Positions 40,108 through 48,833 are shown, numbered from the stretch's first letter. The stretch is DNA of 64,000 bases from Pigmentiphaga sp. (GCA_023228945.1 JALOAI010000013.1:62001-126000), one strand, 5' to 3'. The notes: a model not told the origin generated them from the sequence alone. Program-made: numbers and translations.

Positions 40108-40563
40108 TCAACCCCAGCGGAATAGAGGGAACTGCATTTGCAAGCCATAATGAAATATGACAATTGCGGCCAACGTAACGCCCAGCGCCAACAGCGCGGC
40201 CGCCTTGATCGATGTAGCCTGGTCAGCCAAGGCAGTAATGAAAATAAGCACAAAGGTGGCAGGAACAAGCCCGACGTAATGACCTAACACGACAAAGGCA
40301 ACCAGCCCTAGCGTTACCAGCCCCCATACCCTTATCTGGCTCCGGGTTATCGGATGCGACTCAGAGGCTTGCGGTTTTGCGGAAGGCACCATGATCAGCC
40401 CGCCGACCAGAGCCAGTAAAACACCGAGCATGACTGGGAAATATCCTGGCCCCATTCTGGCCAGAGTCCCTATCTGGTAGTTAAGACCCTCCCCAATGAC
40501 TCCGGCCCCTATTAATATCATCAGCAAACCGCAGTAAAGGTCTGATTTATTAAATCGTCTCAT
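40108..40563 (-). CDS. tctB: Tripartite tricarboxylate transporter small membrane subunit TctB
   Basis: A 151-residue, four-helix protein with MGPGYFPVMLGVLLALVG, the TctB signature. It pairs with TctA. The first gene of the present operon; its upstream region is the 600-bp structured stretch. Confidence 0.92.
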   Translation of the reverse strand: MRRFNKSDLYCGLLMILIGAGVIGEGLNYQIGTLARMGPGYFPVMLGVLLALVGGLIMVPSAKPQASESHPITRSQIRVWGLVTLGLVAFVVLGHYVGLVPATFVLIFITALADQATSIKAAALLALGVTLAAIVIFHYGLQMQFPLFRWG

Positions 40564-41166
40564 AGATCAAGAAATTCTGGTTTATTAAAAATCAGGATTT
40601 TCGAGCAAGTCTGGAACTCAAAGGCAATGACTGACTGTCCAGCCCAAGCATCGAAAGCGCAGAGTGTAGGAGGAAACCAGAACCGCAGACATGACATAAA
40701 GATTACGGTTTGGACAGATAAGCTTTATTTCCCCGCTTCCCGCGGAACCCAAGGCCTTGCGGGCAGGCCAGGCCAACCCCTGCCCGCCTCCACCCCTGGG
40801 CGGCCGCACCAAGGCGAGCCAGCCTGCCCACCGCTTGGAACATAACGGTCTCTGACACGCGAGGCGGCCGGTGGAGACAAGGTTGGTCTAGCGGGCCCAT
40901 CCATACTTGACCATCGCCTCGACGCCACGGCCTTGCTCAACGTCCGGGCTTGCGCACTCGCGAAAGGTCTGAGACGATCCCAACCGCAGTGGGGACCAAG
41001 CCCCCGGGGCGGGAGAACGGCACGCCCCCTCGAGTCTGCATCCCTCGCAACCCACGGTCCGGCCGCAACTCGATTCACCATCCCGCCACGTCCCGGAACC
41101 AACAAGAGGATGTGAGATACCCTACCGCTCTTTGTGACAGCACTAGATTGGATAGCGAACAAGAGA
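40564..41166. other. Structured gene-free segment where tctC is expected
   Basis: No credible gene on either strand. The part nearest tctB (to about 40730) is AT-richer and should hold the tctBA promoter. From 40735 to 41100 the DNA is GC-rich with many short inverted repeats, for example CAAGGCCTTG and, further right, GGGGACCAAGCCCCC. The look is that of a decayed mobile element end or structured RNA, but no transposase motif is recognised. Confidence 0.4.
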
Positions 41167-41880
41167 ATGTGGCACTGCCTGATTATTGAAGACGACCGTG
41201 AAAACTCGCGCTACATCGCCAACGCCCTCGTTGAAATGGGCCATTCCGCCGTGATTTGTCATGATGGTGCCTCGGGCCTGCAACGGTCCCTGGATACCGC
41301 CTGGGATCTGATCATTCTGGACCGCATGCTGCCGAATGACATTGATGGGCTGACGATTCTCTCCACTATCCGCGCCTTGAAAAAGAAAACACCGGTCTTG
41401 GTGTTGAGCGCCCTGGGCAGCGTGGACGACAAAGTCAGCGGCCTGAAGGCCGGTGGCGACGATTATTTGGTCAAGCCCTTTTCGTTTTCAGAACTTGCCG
41501 CTCGCATGGAGGCACTGATCCGGCGCTCGCAGTCTGATACCGCGGTGCGTGAAATTCGAGTCGCGGATCTGGTCGTCAATCTGGCATCTCGCAAAGTGGA
41601 ACGCGCCGGAAAAAACATCTTGCTCCAACCGCGGGAGTTTCGCCTGCTCACCCATTTGATGCTGAATTCCGATAATGTGGTGACGCGCACCATGCTGCTG
41701 GAGGCTGTATGGGATTACCGGTTCGATCCCCAGTCAAACGTCATCGACGTTCAGGTCAGCCGGCTACGCCGAAAAATTGACACAGGCTTTTCCGCCCCCT
41801 TGATTCACACTATAAGAGGCTCCGGATACATGTGCTCTCTCCAAAAGGCTCCCAGCGATGAGCAGGATGCTACCGAGTGA
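41167..41880 (+). CDS. OmpR family response regulator (TctD-like)
   Basis: A 237-residue protein: receiver domain with phospho-acceptor Asp52 (LIILDRMLP), Lys in YLVKPFSFSEL, and a C-terminal winged helix (LLQPREFRLLTHLML ... VQVSRLRRKID). Its sensor partner overlaps it. By position it should control the divergent tctBA, as TctDE and BctDE do. ATG at 41167 is used; a GTG at 41134 is open but lacks a ribosome binding site. Confidence 0.92.
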   Translation: MWHCLIIEDDRENSRYIANALVEMGHSAVICHDGASGLQRSLDTAWDLIILDRMLPNDIDGLTILSTIRALKKKTPVLVLSALGSVDDKVSGLKAGGDDYLVKPFSFSELAARMEALIRRSQSDTAVREIRVADLVVNLASRKVERAGKNILLQPREFRLLTHLMLNSDNVVTRTMLLEAVWDYRFDPQSNVIDVQVSRLRRKIDTGFSAPLIHTIRGSGYMCSLQKAPSDEQDATE

Positions 41881-43277
41881 TCTCATTTTTCGGAAAACGC
41901 CTTGGGCGACTCTGGGCAAGCATATCGTTCCGGCTTACCCTGAACTATGGTTTGCTGGCCACACTGACGACACTGGTGCTCATTACCTTCATTTACTTCC
42001 AGTTCATGAGCGCCTTACGCACGCTGGAATACCGCCAGATCGAGCAGTCAGGTCAACGCCTGGTGGTCGTCTTCGAAGAGGGAGATCGCGAGGAACTTAT
42101 TACCGCCATCAACCTCACGCTGTCTGATCGGATTGATTCCGAGCGTGAGTTCTACCTGCTCCTGGACGAGCACGGAAATCGTTTAGCCGGAAACCTGGAC
42201 AGCCTGCCAGACGACGCCATCTGGCACTTAGGGATTCGTGAAGTCAAGATCTTGCAAGACAACAAAGAAGCATTGGGGCACCTCAAGAAAATTCAGCTTT
42301 CCGACGGCTCCTTATTGATCGTGGGGCACGACACCCGCGACATGGACGACGTTGCCTCGCTGGCGATGAGCTCGGTGTTGGCGGTGATTTTTTTCGCCAT
42401 TGCGCTTATTGCCCTTGGCTCCTACATTTTTCGGCGAGAGCTGGAATACCGTATCGCTGACATTCGACGAGTGACGGAGAAAATCGGCACGGGGCAGCTC
42501 TCCCAACGCATTGAGCTATCCGGGGTGGATGATGAGTTCAGTTATCTGCATCGCGACATCAATGCCATGCTGGATAGGATCGAAGCCCTGATGAAGGGCG
42601 TTCGCCACGTCTCCGACACAATCGCCCATAATTTGCGCACCCCTTTGATGCGGGTGCTCAACCGGCTGCGCACGGCGCAAAGCCCCGGCAAGTCTGCGGA
42701 AGAGGTTCTGGAGGCCACCCGATATGCCATCGACGAAATTGATAATTTGAATGCGCTCTTCGGCAAGCTCTTGCATATCGCCGAGATGGAAACCGGCGTG
42801 CAGCGCCAGGCTTTCCGTCCTTGCCGGCTCGACACCATCGCCCATGACGTGGTCGAAATGTATGAAGCCTATGCCGAAGAGCTGGGCCTGACTCTGACTC
42901 TCGCCACTCCCACCAAAGCCTGGGTTCACTCCGATCCCGACCTGATCGCCAGTGCCTTGGCCAACGTCTTGGACAATGCCATCAAGTACGCGAGTAGCGC
43001 CGTCCATCTGACCGTTTCAGGGACCAAGCCTGGCTACGCTTGCATTACCGTCAGGGACGACGGCCCCGGGGTGCCCGCCCATGAAACCCGACACCTCGGA
43101 CGACACTTCCATCGCATCAACGCCTCTTCGCCGGGGCATGGCCTGGGGCTCGCCAGCGTCTTGGCCATCGTCAGGCTGCATGATGGACAGCTACTGTTTT
43201 CTGATGCGGAGCCCGGCCTTCTGGTCACGATATGCCTGCCCTTGGCCAACCACTTCGCCTCCCCAACAGCGCCATAG
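41877..43277 (+). CDS. Sensor histidine kinase partner (TctE-like)
   Basis: A 466-residue kinase: membrane helices at about 15-45 and 165-190 with a roughly 120-residue periplasmic loop, HAMP, HisKA with phospho-acceptor His251 (DTIAHNLRTPLMRV), and HATPase (N box LDNAIKYA, G boxes DDGPGVP and GHGLGLASV). It starts with GTG in a GTGA overlap with the regulator stop. The ligand is presumably a carboxylate; only context says so. Confidence 0.92.
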   Translation: MISFFGKRLGRLWASISFRLTLNYGLLATLTTLVLITFIYFQFMSALRTLEYRQIEQSGQRLVVVFEEGDREELITAINLTLSDRIDSEREFYLLLDEHGNRLAGNLDSLPDDAIWHLGIREVKILQDNKEALGHLKKIQLSDGSLLIVGHDTRDMDDVASLAMSSVLAVIFFAIALIALGSYIFRRELEYRIADIRRVTEKIGTGQLSQRIELSGVDDEFSYLHRDINAMLDRIEALMKGVRHVSDTIAHNLRTPLMRVLNRLRTAQSPGKSAEEVLEATRYAIDEIDNLNALFGKLLHIAEMETGVQRQAFRPCRLDTIAHDVVEMYEAYAEELGLTLTLATPTKAWVHSDPDLIASALANVLDNAIKYASSAVHLTVSGTKPGYACITVRDDGPGVPAHETRHLGRHFHRINASSPGHGLGLASVLAIVRLHDGQLLFSDAEPGLLVTICLPLANHFASPTAP

Positions 43278-43373
43278 CGTCCCCTTCACCCTCTCGACGC
43301 TGTTATTGAAATGGCGCTTGGCTCCGATATCGTTTGCCCGCCGCCATCGCGCTATGCGACAATAGTCGGCTGT

Positions 43374-43710
43374 GGGCCGTTAGCTCAGTTGGTTAGAGCA
43401 GAGGACTTGAAGGACCGCCGCCTACCCCGCCCAGGCGTATGCCGGGTGGTATGGCGTGGTCCGCTGGGTTGCGCAAGGTAAGTTCGCTCTGCCTTGACGT
43501 AGAACTTCTCAAATTCGGTGAACGCTACCGCATGCCCCGCATGCCAGGCCAACGCCGAGCGAAGCTCCCTTCGGGGAGAACGTGTAGAGACTCGACGGGA
43601 AGGCCGAAAGGCAAGACAGAGTCCAGACCACGAACCGGAAACGGGCGGCGAAAGCCGAAGTGGTACGCATAATCCTTTGGTCGTTGGTTCGAGCCCAACA
43701 CGGCCCACCA
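43374..43710 (+). tRNA. Intron-interrupted tRNA with anticodon CAU, probably tRNA-Ile2
   Basis: Exon 1 (43374-43407) and exon 2 (43668-43710) join to a 77-nt tRNA: acceptor GGGCCGT/ACGGCCC, discriminator A, encoded CCA, D-arm GCTC/GAGC, anticodon stem GAGGA/TCCTT around the loop CUCAUAA, and T-arm GTTGG/CCAAC with TTCGAGC. The loop is split between U33 and C34. The CAU anticodon fits Met or lysidine-modified Ile2. The E. coli ileX gene is near rpoD and the Azoarcus intron is in tRNA-Ile(CAU), so Ile2 is preferred. Without intron removal the gene cannot yield a working tRNA. Confidence 0.93.
43408..43667 (+). ncRNA. Group I intron in the tRNA anticodon loop (Azoarcus-like, IC3)
   Basis: The 260-nt insert matches the Azoarcus tRNA-Ile ribozyme in its core: CAAATTCGGTGAA (P4 region, from 43510), CCAACGCCGAGCGAAGC (J5/4-P6), GTGTAGAGACTCGACGG (P3/P7, 43582-43597) and AGAGTCCAGACC (P7 3' strand). 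P7 pairs GACT (43589-43592) with AGTC (43620-43623). P8 and P9 end in GAAA tetraloops (43603-43612, 43647-43656); P2 is GCAAGG/CCTTG. The guide GGTCC (43458-43462) pairs with exon GGACU ending in the required U at 43407, and G43667 is the terminal omega-G. No endonuclease gene is present. Confidence 0.9.
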
Positions 43711-43726
43711 CAGCTTCTTTCGCCAC

Positions 43727-43805
43727 GGCTCAAGGCAAAAGCCCCCTTGGGCTGCGCCGCCGCCCGGCGGCCAGCATGGGGGCGCCGTCCCGCCGCGGGG
43801 CCGCC
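43727..43805. repeat. Diverged family-A repeat
   Basis: A degenerate single copy (CAAGGCAAAAGCCCCCTTGG, then GCGCCGCCGCCCGGCGGCC and GCATGGGGGC) between the tRNA and the convergent methyltransferase. Its A- and G/C-stem order follows the 31.9-kb copies. Confidence 0.65.
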
Positions 43806-43808
43806 GCG

Positions 43809-44591
43809 TTAACGGATGGCGGCGACGACCCAGTCGTCGAGGTACTGCCACACACTCCCCACCTCCGAGAAACCCGCGCTGCGCAAGGCGGCCTGATGAT
43901 AGGCGAGCGAGACCTTGCGCGCGGGGGCCAGCTTGTCTTTCCAGACTTCGGCGCGGGCGATGGCGGCGTCTTCAAATCCGGGAGCCGCGGCGGCCTTGGA
44001 CCACCAGGTTTCCCAATCGTCCACGCCCTTCGCGAACTCGGCCGCTTGCTGCGCTTTGTCGTCGTCGAGCGCGAGCTGGCGAAAGCTGGGCTGGGCCATG
44101 GCATCGTAGAGGAAGTGGTCGCCATTGAGAAAGACACCGCCAGGGCGCACTTTGTCCGCAAGGGCAAGGTACAGCTCGCTCAGCTTGCCCGGCTGCAGCC
44201 AATGGAGGGCCGTGGAGCTGATGACGGCGTCGAACATGCCGGGCAATGCCAGCACTTGCTCCGCATGATCCAGATCGACCGTGAGGAGCGAGGTCTTGTC
44301 GTCTTCGGCGAAGGCAACGTGGGCCATGCGCAGCAGGATGGGGTCTTTGTCACAGCCGATGATCTCGGCGTCGGGAAATCTTTTTCGTGCCGCCAAGCCG
44401 AGCGAGCCCGGCCCGCAGGCCAGATCGAGGATGCGCGGCGTTCGTCCGCAGACTCGCTCTACCGTCGTCAGAATCGTATCGAAACGCAGATCGCGATGCC
44501 GGATAAACGCGGTTTGCTGGCGGTCCCAGCTAGCCAAGAGTTCAAGCGCCGTATCGCGATAGGCCGGCGGGGGTGAAACCATTCTGTCCAT
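43809..44591 (-). CDS. SAM-dependent methyltransferase
   Basis: A 260-residue class I methyltransferase with the SAM motif ILDLACGPGSLGLAAR, acidic motif II CDKDP, and STALHWLQPGKL, the last typical of the trans-aconitate/BioC-like type-11/25 group. It is the terminal gene of the metal-chelate ABC operon and its ATG lies 50 nt inside the ATPase gene, so the two are coupled. The acceptor is unknown. A metallophore- or corrinoid-related role is suggested only by position. Confidence 0.82.
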   Translation of the reverse strand: MDRMVSPPPAYRDTALELLASWDRQQTAFIRHRDLRFDTILTTVERVCGRTPRILDLACGPGSLGLAARKRFPDAEIIGCDKDPILLRMAHVAFAEDDKTSLLTVDLDHAEQVLALPGMFDAVISSTALHWLQPGKLSELYLALADKVRPGGVFLNGDHFLYDAMAQPSFRQLALDDDKAQQAAEFAKGVDDWETWWSKAAAAPGFEDAAIARAEVWKDKLAPARKVSLAYHQAALRSAGFSEVGSVWQYLDDWVVAAIR

Positions 44592-45363
44592 CCGAGGAAT
44601 CTCCTGCGTGCAAGTCAAAGAAAAGGTGATAGCTATCCCGAGGCGCCAGGAGCGGCGTGGCGCGCACGCCGTAAACAGCCGCGATGCGATCCGCCCGCAG
44701 TACTTGTTCCGCGGGCCCCTCGCTCACGATTCGGCCTGCGTCGAGTAGCGCCATCCGGCTGCAACACCGGGCCGCCAGATTCAGATCGTGCAGCACGACG
44801 ACCGCAGTACACCCGAGAGACCGGACCAGCTCCAGGATCTCCAACTGGTGACGCAGATCGAGATGGTTGGTAGGCTCATCCAGCAAAAGATGGCTGGCTC
44901 TTTGGACGAGAGCCCTGGCGATGAGCGCCCGCTGCCGCTCTCCGCCGGATAAGCGATGGACCGGCCGGTCGCGCAAATCGCTCAGGCCCACGCGCTCGAG
45001 CGCCTCGTCCACCTCATCTTCGTCCGCCGGCGTCAGGCTGGATAGCCAATGGCGACGCGGCAGCAGGCCCAGCGAAACCGACTCGAACACCGACTGGCCG
45101 ATCGTGGCCGGCCGCTCCTGGGACACAATGGCGACTCGTCGGGCGATGCTGCGCCGGGAGAAGGACCGCAGCGGCTGGCCATCCAGAAGCACCTCGCCCG
45201 CCTCGGGAGCGAGCGCGCCGAACAGCAGCCGGAGCAGCGTACTCTTGCCGCTGCCATTGGGGCCGACCAACGCCAACATCTCGCCCGTTTCCACACACAG
45301 GCTGACATTCCGGATAATGCGCCGGCCGCCCAGCGAAAGGACGGCGTCGCGGACTTCGATCAT
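44542..45363 (-). CDS. ABC transporter ATP-binding protein, FecE/BtuD type
   Basis: A 273-residue ATPase: Walker A GPNGSGKST, Q-loop VSQERPA, signature LSGGERQRALIARAL, Walker B HLLLDEPT and H-loop VVVLHDLNLA. It belongs to the iron-siderophore, heme and cobalamin importer class. Start MIEVRDAVLSLGG at 45363. Its ribosome binding site GGAGG is supplied by the adjoining repeat. Partners are the receptor and permease genes upstream. Confidence 0.92.
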   Translation of the reverse strand: MIEVRDAVLSLGGRRIIRNVSLCVETGEMLALVGPNGSGKSTLLRLLFGALAPEAGEVLLDGQPLRSFSRRSIARRVAIVSQERPATIGQSVFESVSLGLLPRRHWLSSLTPADEDEVDEALERVGLSDLRDRPVHRLSGGERQRALIARALVQRASHLLLDEPTNHLDLRHQLEILELVRSLGCTAVVVLHDLNLAARCCSRMALLDAGRIVSEGPAEQVLRADRIAAVYGVRATPLLAPRDSYHLFFDLHAGDSSDGQNGFTPAGLSRYGA

Positions 45364-45365
45364 GT

Positions 45366-45608
45366 CAGCCTCCGCGCGGCCGCCCGAAGGAGGCTGAAGC
45401 CCCCACGGGGGGCAGCGAACACAGTGAGCGTGGGGGCCGTTCCATCCAGCCTCCGCGCGGCCGCCCGAAGGAGGCTGAAGCACCCTCGGGGGGCAGCGAA
45501 CACAGTGAGCGTGGGGGCCGTTCCATCCAGCCTCCGCGCGGCCGCCCGAAGGAGGCTGAAGCCCCCACGGGGGGCAGCGAACACAGTGAGCGTGGGGGCG
45601 GTTTCATG
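45366..45608 (-). repeat. Three tandem 81-bp repeats (family B)
   Basis: Units begin at 45366, 45447 and 45528 (CAGCCTCCGCGCGGCCGCCC ... GCAGCGAACACAGTGAGCGTGGGGGC). They fill the whole gap between the receptor stop codon and the ATPase start, and reach into both. Each contains GCCTCC/GGAGGC and GCCCCCAC/GTGGGGGC pairs. The head and tail resemble family A, while the middle is replaced. Confidence 0.87.
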
Positions 45609-46584
45609 CCGGCTCGCTCAGCATGGCGTTCAGCATCATCACGCCCTGGATGGACAAGGGCGTGGGGGGATCGGTGAACGGAAACGGCAGCGCCATGACC
45701 TTGCCGGACCGCACGGCCTTCAGTTGATCCGCTCCCGGAACGGCGCCAAGAAGATCAAGCGCGGCCTCGGGCTCCATCCCCTCGTACAGGATGACGAGAT
45801 GGTCGGGATCCTGCGCCAGCACGTCTTCCAGAGTAGGCTTGAAGGCGCGCTTATCGATGTGCGAGTAGACATTCCGTATGCCCACGGCCTCCAGCATCGG
45901 TTGCAACATGCTGCGGTTGCCGTAGGCACTGACGATGCCCGTCGGGTTCAGGTACAGCGCCAAACCCGTGCCGCGCTCGGCGGAGCCCGCCACGACACCC
46001 TCCAGATCCTGCTTCAGGCCGGCAACGACATGCCCGGCCCGCTGCTCGACGCCGAAGATACGCCCATAGAGATTCAGATAATCGAAAATAAGATCGAAAC
46101 TCGCCGGCGCTTCGAGTTGCTGCGCCGCCGCCAGGCACAGGGCGGGAGAAACAAACATGGCAATCCCGGCATTTTTCAGCATTTGCCGGTCGATGGACTT
46201 CTCGGACGCCAGCACGAGATCCGGCGCGACATCCAGAACGGTTTCCAGGCCGATCGCCGCGCCACCGGTGGCGGTGTATTGCATTGCCAGGCGAGGAATC
46301 GATTCGATTTTAGCCAGCGCCTCTTCCGTGAAGGCCTCGCGGCTCAGCAGGCCAGTCCAGGCCACGACTTTGCCCAACTCGCCCAGGGCGTCGAGCATGA
46401 CCAGCGGATCGGTATTCGCCACCAGCACCCTCTGCGGCGCCTCATCGAAAAGCAGTGCATCGCCGCAATTATCCAAGGTATAAGGAAAGCCCTTGGCGTG
46501 TGCGCTTGGCAATAGAAAGGCCGACGCCGCCAGCAGTATGGCAAAAACCCGAGGAACACATCCCGACACGAAAACACCCCTCAC
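45604..46584 (-). CDS. Periplasmic metal-chelate/cobalamin-type binding protein
   Basis: A 326-residue class III binding protein (FecB/BtuF fold) with a signal peptide ending about residue 30 (LLPSAHA-KG) and the long connecting helix in the middle. RVLVANTDPLVMLDALGELGKVVAW starts lobe 1. The start is GTG with GAGGAG six nt upstream. It delivers a siderophore, heme or corrinoid to the permease below. The ligand cannot be told from sequence. Confidence 0.85.
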   Translation of the reverse strand: MRGVFVSGCVPRVFAILLAASAFLLPSAHAKGFPYTLDNCGDALLFDEAPQRVLVANTDPLVMLDALGELGKVVAWTGLLSREAFTEEALAKIESIPRLAMQYTATGGAAIGLETVLDVAPDLVLASEKSIDRQMLKNAGIAMFVSPALCLAAAQQLEAPASFDLIFDYLNLYGRIFGVEQRAGHVVAGLKQDLEGVVAGSAERGTGLALYLNPTGIVSAYGNRSMLQPMLEAVGIRNVYSHIDKRAFKPTLEDVLAQDPDHLVILYEGMEPEAALDLLGAVPGADQLKAVRSGKVMALPFPFTDPPTPLSIQGVMMLNAMLSEPA

Positions 46585-46608
46585 CTTCAGCTCCTCATAT
46601 TTAGAGAA

Positions 46609-47674
46609 TCAGGCCCTCTGCCGCCACGAAGAACGAATCAGCCACAACAACAGCGGAGCGCCGGCAATCCCCGTGACCACGCCGATGGGTATTTCAGCGG
46701 GAGCAAACAAAGTACGAGAGACGATGTCTGACAGCACCAGGAATGCCCCGCCGAGAAAGGCACAGGCCGGTATTAGTTTGCGATGGGAATAGCCGACGAT
46801 GCCACGCGCCAAATGCGGTATGACCAGCCCGATAAAGCCAATGGCACCGGCCCCGGCCACGACGACGGCAATGGCCAGGGAGATTACCGCCAGAATGACG
46901 ATGCGGGCGGCGGTGGGGTTGATGCCCAGCGAGAGCGCCGACTCGTCGCCCTCCGCCAGCGCGTCGAGCACCCTGGCGATCAACCAGAGGAACAGGCAGC
47001 AGAGGATGGCCGTTGACAACGCGGCCATCGACGACCACCAGGAAATTGCCGCCATCGATCCGAGCAGCCAAAACAGCACGGAACGAGCCGCATCCGGATT
47101 ATCCGAGGCAAAGACCAGAAAATTGGTGAGCGAATTGAGTGCGAAACCAACCACCACGCCAGACAGAATAAGCCGTAACGTATCTTGAGAGCTTCCCGAG
47201 CCCAGATACAGAACCAGGGCCGACGCAAACAATGCGCCGCCGAATGCATATAACGGCAGAGCCACGTGCGCGCCGATAATGGTTGTCGGCACCAATACGG
47301 CGAATGCCGCCCCCACCGAAGCCCCCGAACTGATGCCCAGCACGTAGGGATCCGCCATGGGATTTCTGACGATGGCCTGCAGCGCGGCTCCGCACACCCC
47401 CAAAAACCCCGCCCACGGCGCAGGCCATGATTACGCGGGGCATGCGCGCCTTCCAGACAATCGCCTCCTGGCTGGGCGACCATGCCGCGACTTCCGGAAC
47501 TTGAAACAACTGATGCGAAATGATCTTGATCACGGTTTCGGGAGATAGGCTTACGGCACCTGTGCCAATTGCCAAAACACAGATTGCCAGCATCCCTGCC
47601 GCCAATATCGCGATTTTGATGCGATAGCTTGCTGTGAGGCCAAATGGCGTAACTGATTTTTCATCAATGGCCAT
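46609..47674 (-). pseudogene. FecCD-family permease with a +1 frameshift
   Basis: Residues 1-89 (MAIDEKSVTPFGLTASYRIK ... RMPRVIMACAVGG) are in one frame and the rest (GVCGAALQAIVRNPMADPYVLG ... LLLWLIRSSWRQRA) in another. Removing one base from the T5 run in the minus-strand tract G4-T5-G5 (47397-47410) restores a normal permease of about 354 residues reading AVGGVLGVCGAALQ. The rest is intact, including PADPYVLGISSG-type and GLVIPHLAR motifs. It is the first gene of the importer operon. This may be a true mutation, a slippage switch or a sequencing error. Confidence 0.8.
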
Positions 47675-47795
47675 GTAAAACCAGCTGCCCCTTCAGTTGC
47701 CATCAGTATGACTTATATACATTTTTATCATACCAACCCCGACAATCAGCGGTCAAGCGCAACTCCGGCCCGATATAAGCGGAATTCAGAATCGC

Positions 47796-48632
47796 TCAAT
47801 TCTCCACACGCGCCGCCAATCCCGCGACGATCTCGGCCACAGCCCGCCGCAGCACCGGCAAGTGCCGCGCCAGCGTCTGGTGCGTCATCAGCGTGCCGAA
47901 GGTGGTCATGCTCAACACGCCGGCGATGGTCGCGCCTTGTCCCACCGGCAGCGCAAGGGTCGCGCTGTCGCCGCGGCGTGCCGGCAAGCGCAGGCCATAG
48001 CCCCGGCGGCGCGTAGCCTCGATATCGCGCGACAACTGGGTGCCGAGCAGGCGCGGCGTGGTGGCGTCGGCCAGTACCGCCTCGCGCAGGATGTCGCGCT
48101 GTACCGCATCGCAAAAGGCCAGATAGGCCAGGCCCATGGCCGACACCGGCAAGCCGTGGCGATGGCCTACGGTCGTGGCCTGAACCGCGAGCGGGCTATA
48201 GGGCATGGTGCTGTCGCGTACAACCATCACGGTGCCTTCCAGCGTGCCCAGAGCCAGAGGCCAGCGGATCTGCCGCGTGACGCGCCGGGTGATGGCGCCG
48301 CCCACGTCGACCAGCGCCGAGCGTACCGTATAGCCGGCCCCCAAGGCCTGGGCGGCGGCGGCGATGCGGTAGTGCCCGGCACGGGCGTCCGCCACCACAT
48401 AGCCCTCCTGGCCCAACGTGGCGAGCAGGCGATGGATCGTGGATTTGGGAAGGCCCAGCTCCTGTTGCATATCGGCCAGCGCCAGGCTCTCGTGCCGGCT
48501 GAGCAGGGCCAGCAAGCTCAACGCCCGCGCCACCGCACGGACGCCGCCACCCGCGGACGTCGCCGGCTTGCCACCCGCTGGCCGTCCGGCCGTGGCTTGG
48601 TCATCGTGTTCCGTAAGGGGCTCGGACTTCAT
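47796..48632 (-). CDS. IclR family transcriptional regulator
   Basis: A 278-residue protein: N-terminal HTH (SLALADMQQELGLPKSTIHRLLATL) and C-terminal IclR ligand domain (RWPLALGTLEGTVMVVRDST ... LPVSAMGLAYLAFC). Divergent from the FAH-MhpB genes and probably their regulator. ATG at 48632; the longer open frame is the shadow of the FAH gene. The ligand is expected to be an aromatic acid or ring-cleavage product. Confidence 0.9.
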   Translation of the reverse strand: MKSEPLTEHDDQATAGRPAGGKPATSAGGGVRAVARALSLLALLSRHESLALADMQQELGLPKSTIHRLLATLGQEGYVVADARAGHYRIAAAAQALGAGYTVRSALVDVGGAITRRVTRQIRWPLALGTLEGTVMVVRDSTMPYSPLAVQATTVGHRHGLPVSAMGLAYLAFCDAVQRDILREAVLADATTPRLLGTQLSRDIEATRRRGYGLRLPARRGDSATLALPVGQGATIAGVLSMTTFGTLMTHQTLARHLPVLRRAVAEIVAGLAARVEN

Positions 48633-48833
48633 CTTGGGCGGTTTGGCTGGGCCGCACCGTGGACATCGGGCGGTGAAAGAGGCATCGTTCCACATGCGGG
48701 CCGGGGGAAAGTACAGCTCATGGCCGGACGGCCGCTCATTGTAGCGTTCCACCTGCCGGAATCCATCGACAAGACTGCCCTTTCGGCGCCCGCCATTCCG
48801 TATGCTCGATGTCCATCCCCATTGGAGACTCGC

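Noticed and set aside
40725..41162. 145-codon minus-strand open frame in the tctC gap
   Set aside because: Composition is typical of translated GC-rich structured DNA. No transposase or receptor motif could be found in any frame.
43374..43710. tRNA-targeted integrated element as the cause of the split tRNA
   Set aside because: The insert is only 260 nt, has no integrase or direct repeats of the tRNA end, and carries group I ribozyme core sequences.
43385..43851. Small minus-strand open frames across the tRNA and intron
   Set aside because: The plus strand folds into a tRNA with an intron; the frames translate tRNA sequence (for example VGRVGLEPTTKGLC, a familiar tRNA artefact).
47675..47795. 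Fur box upstream of the metal-chelate importer
   Set aside because: The AT-rich stretch TGATAAAAATGTATATAAGTCAT only loosely resembles the Fur consensus; too weak to call.
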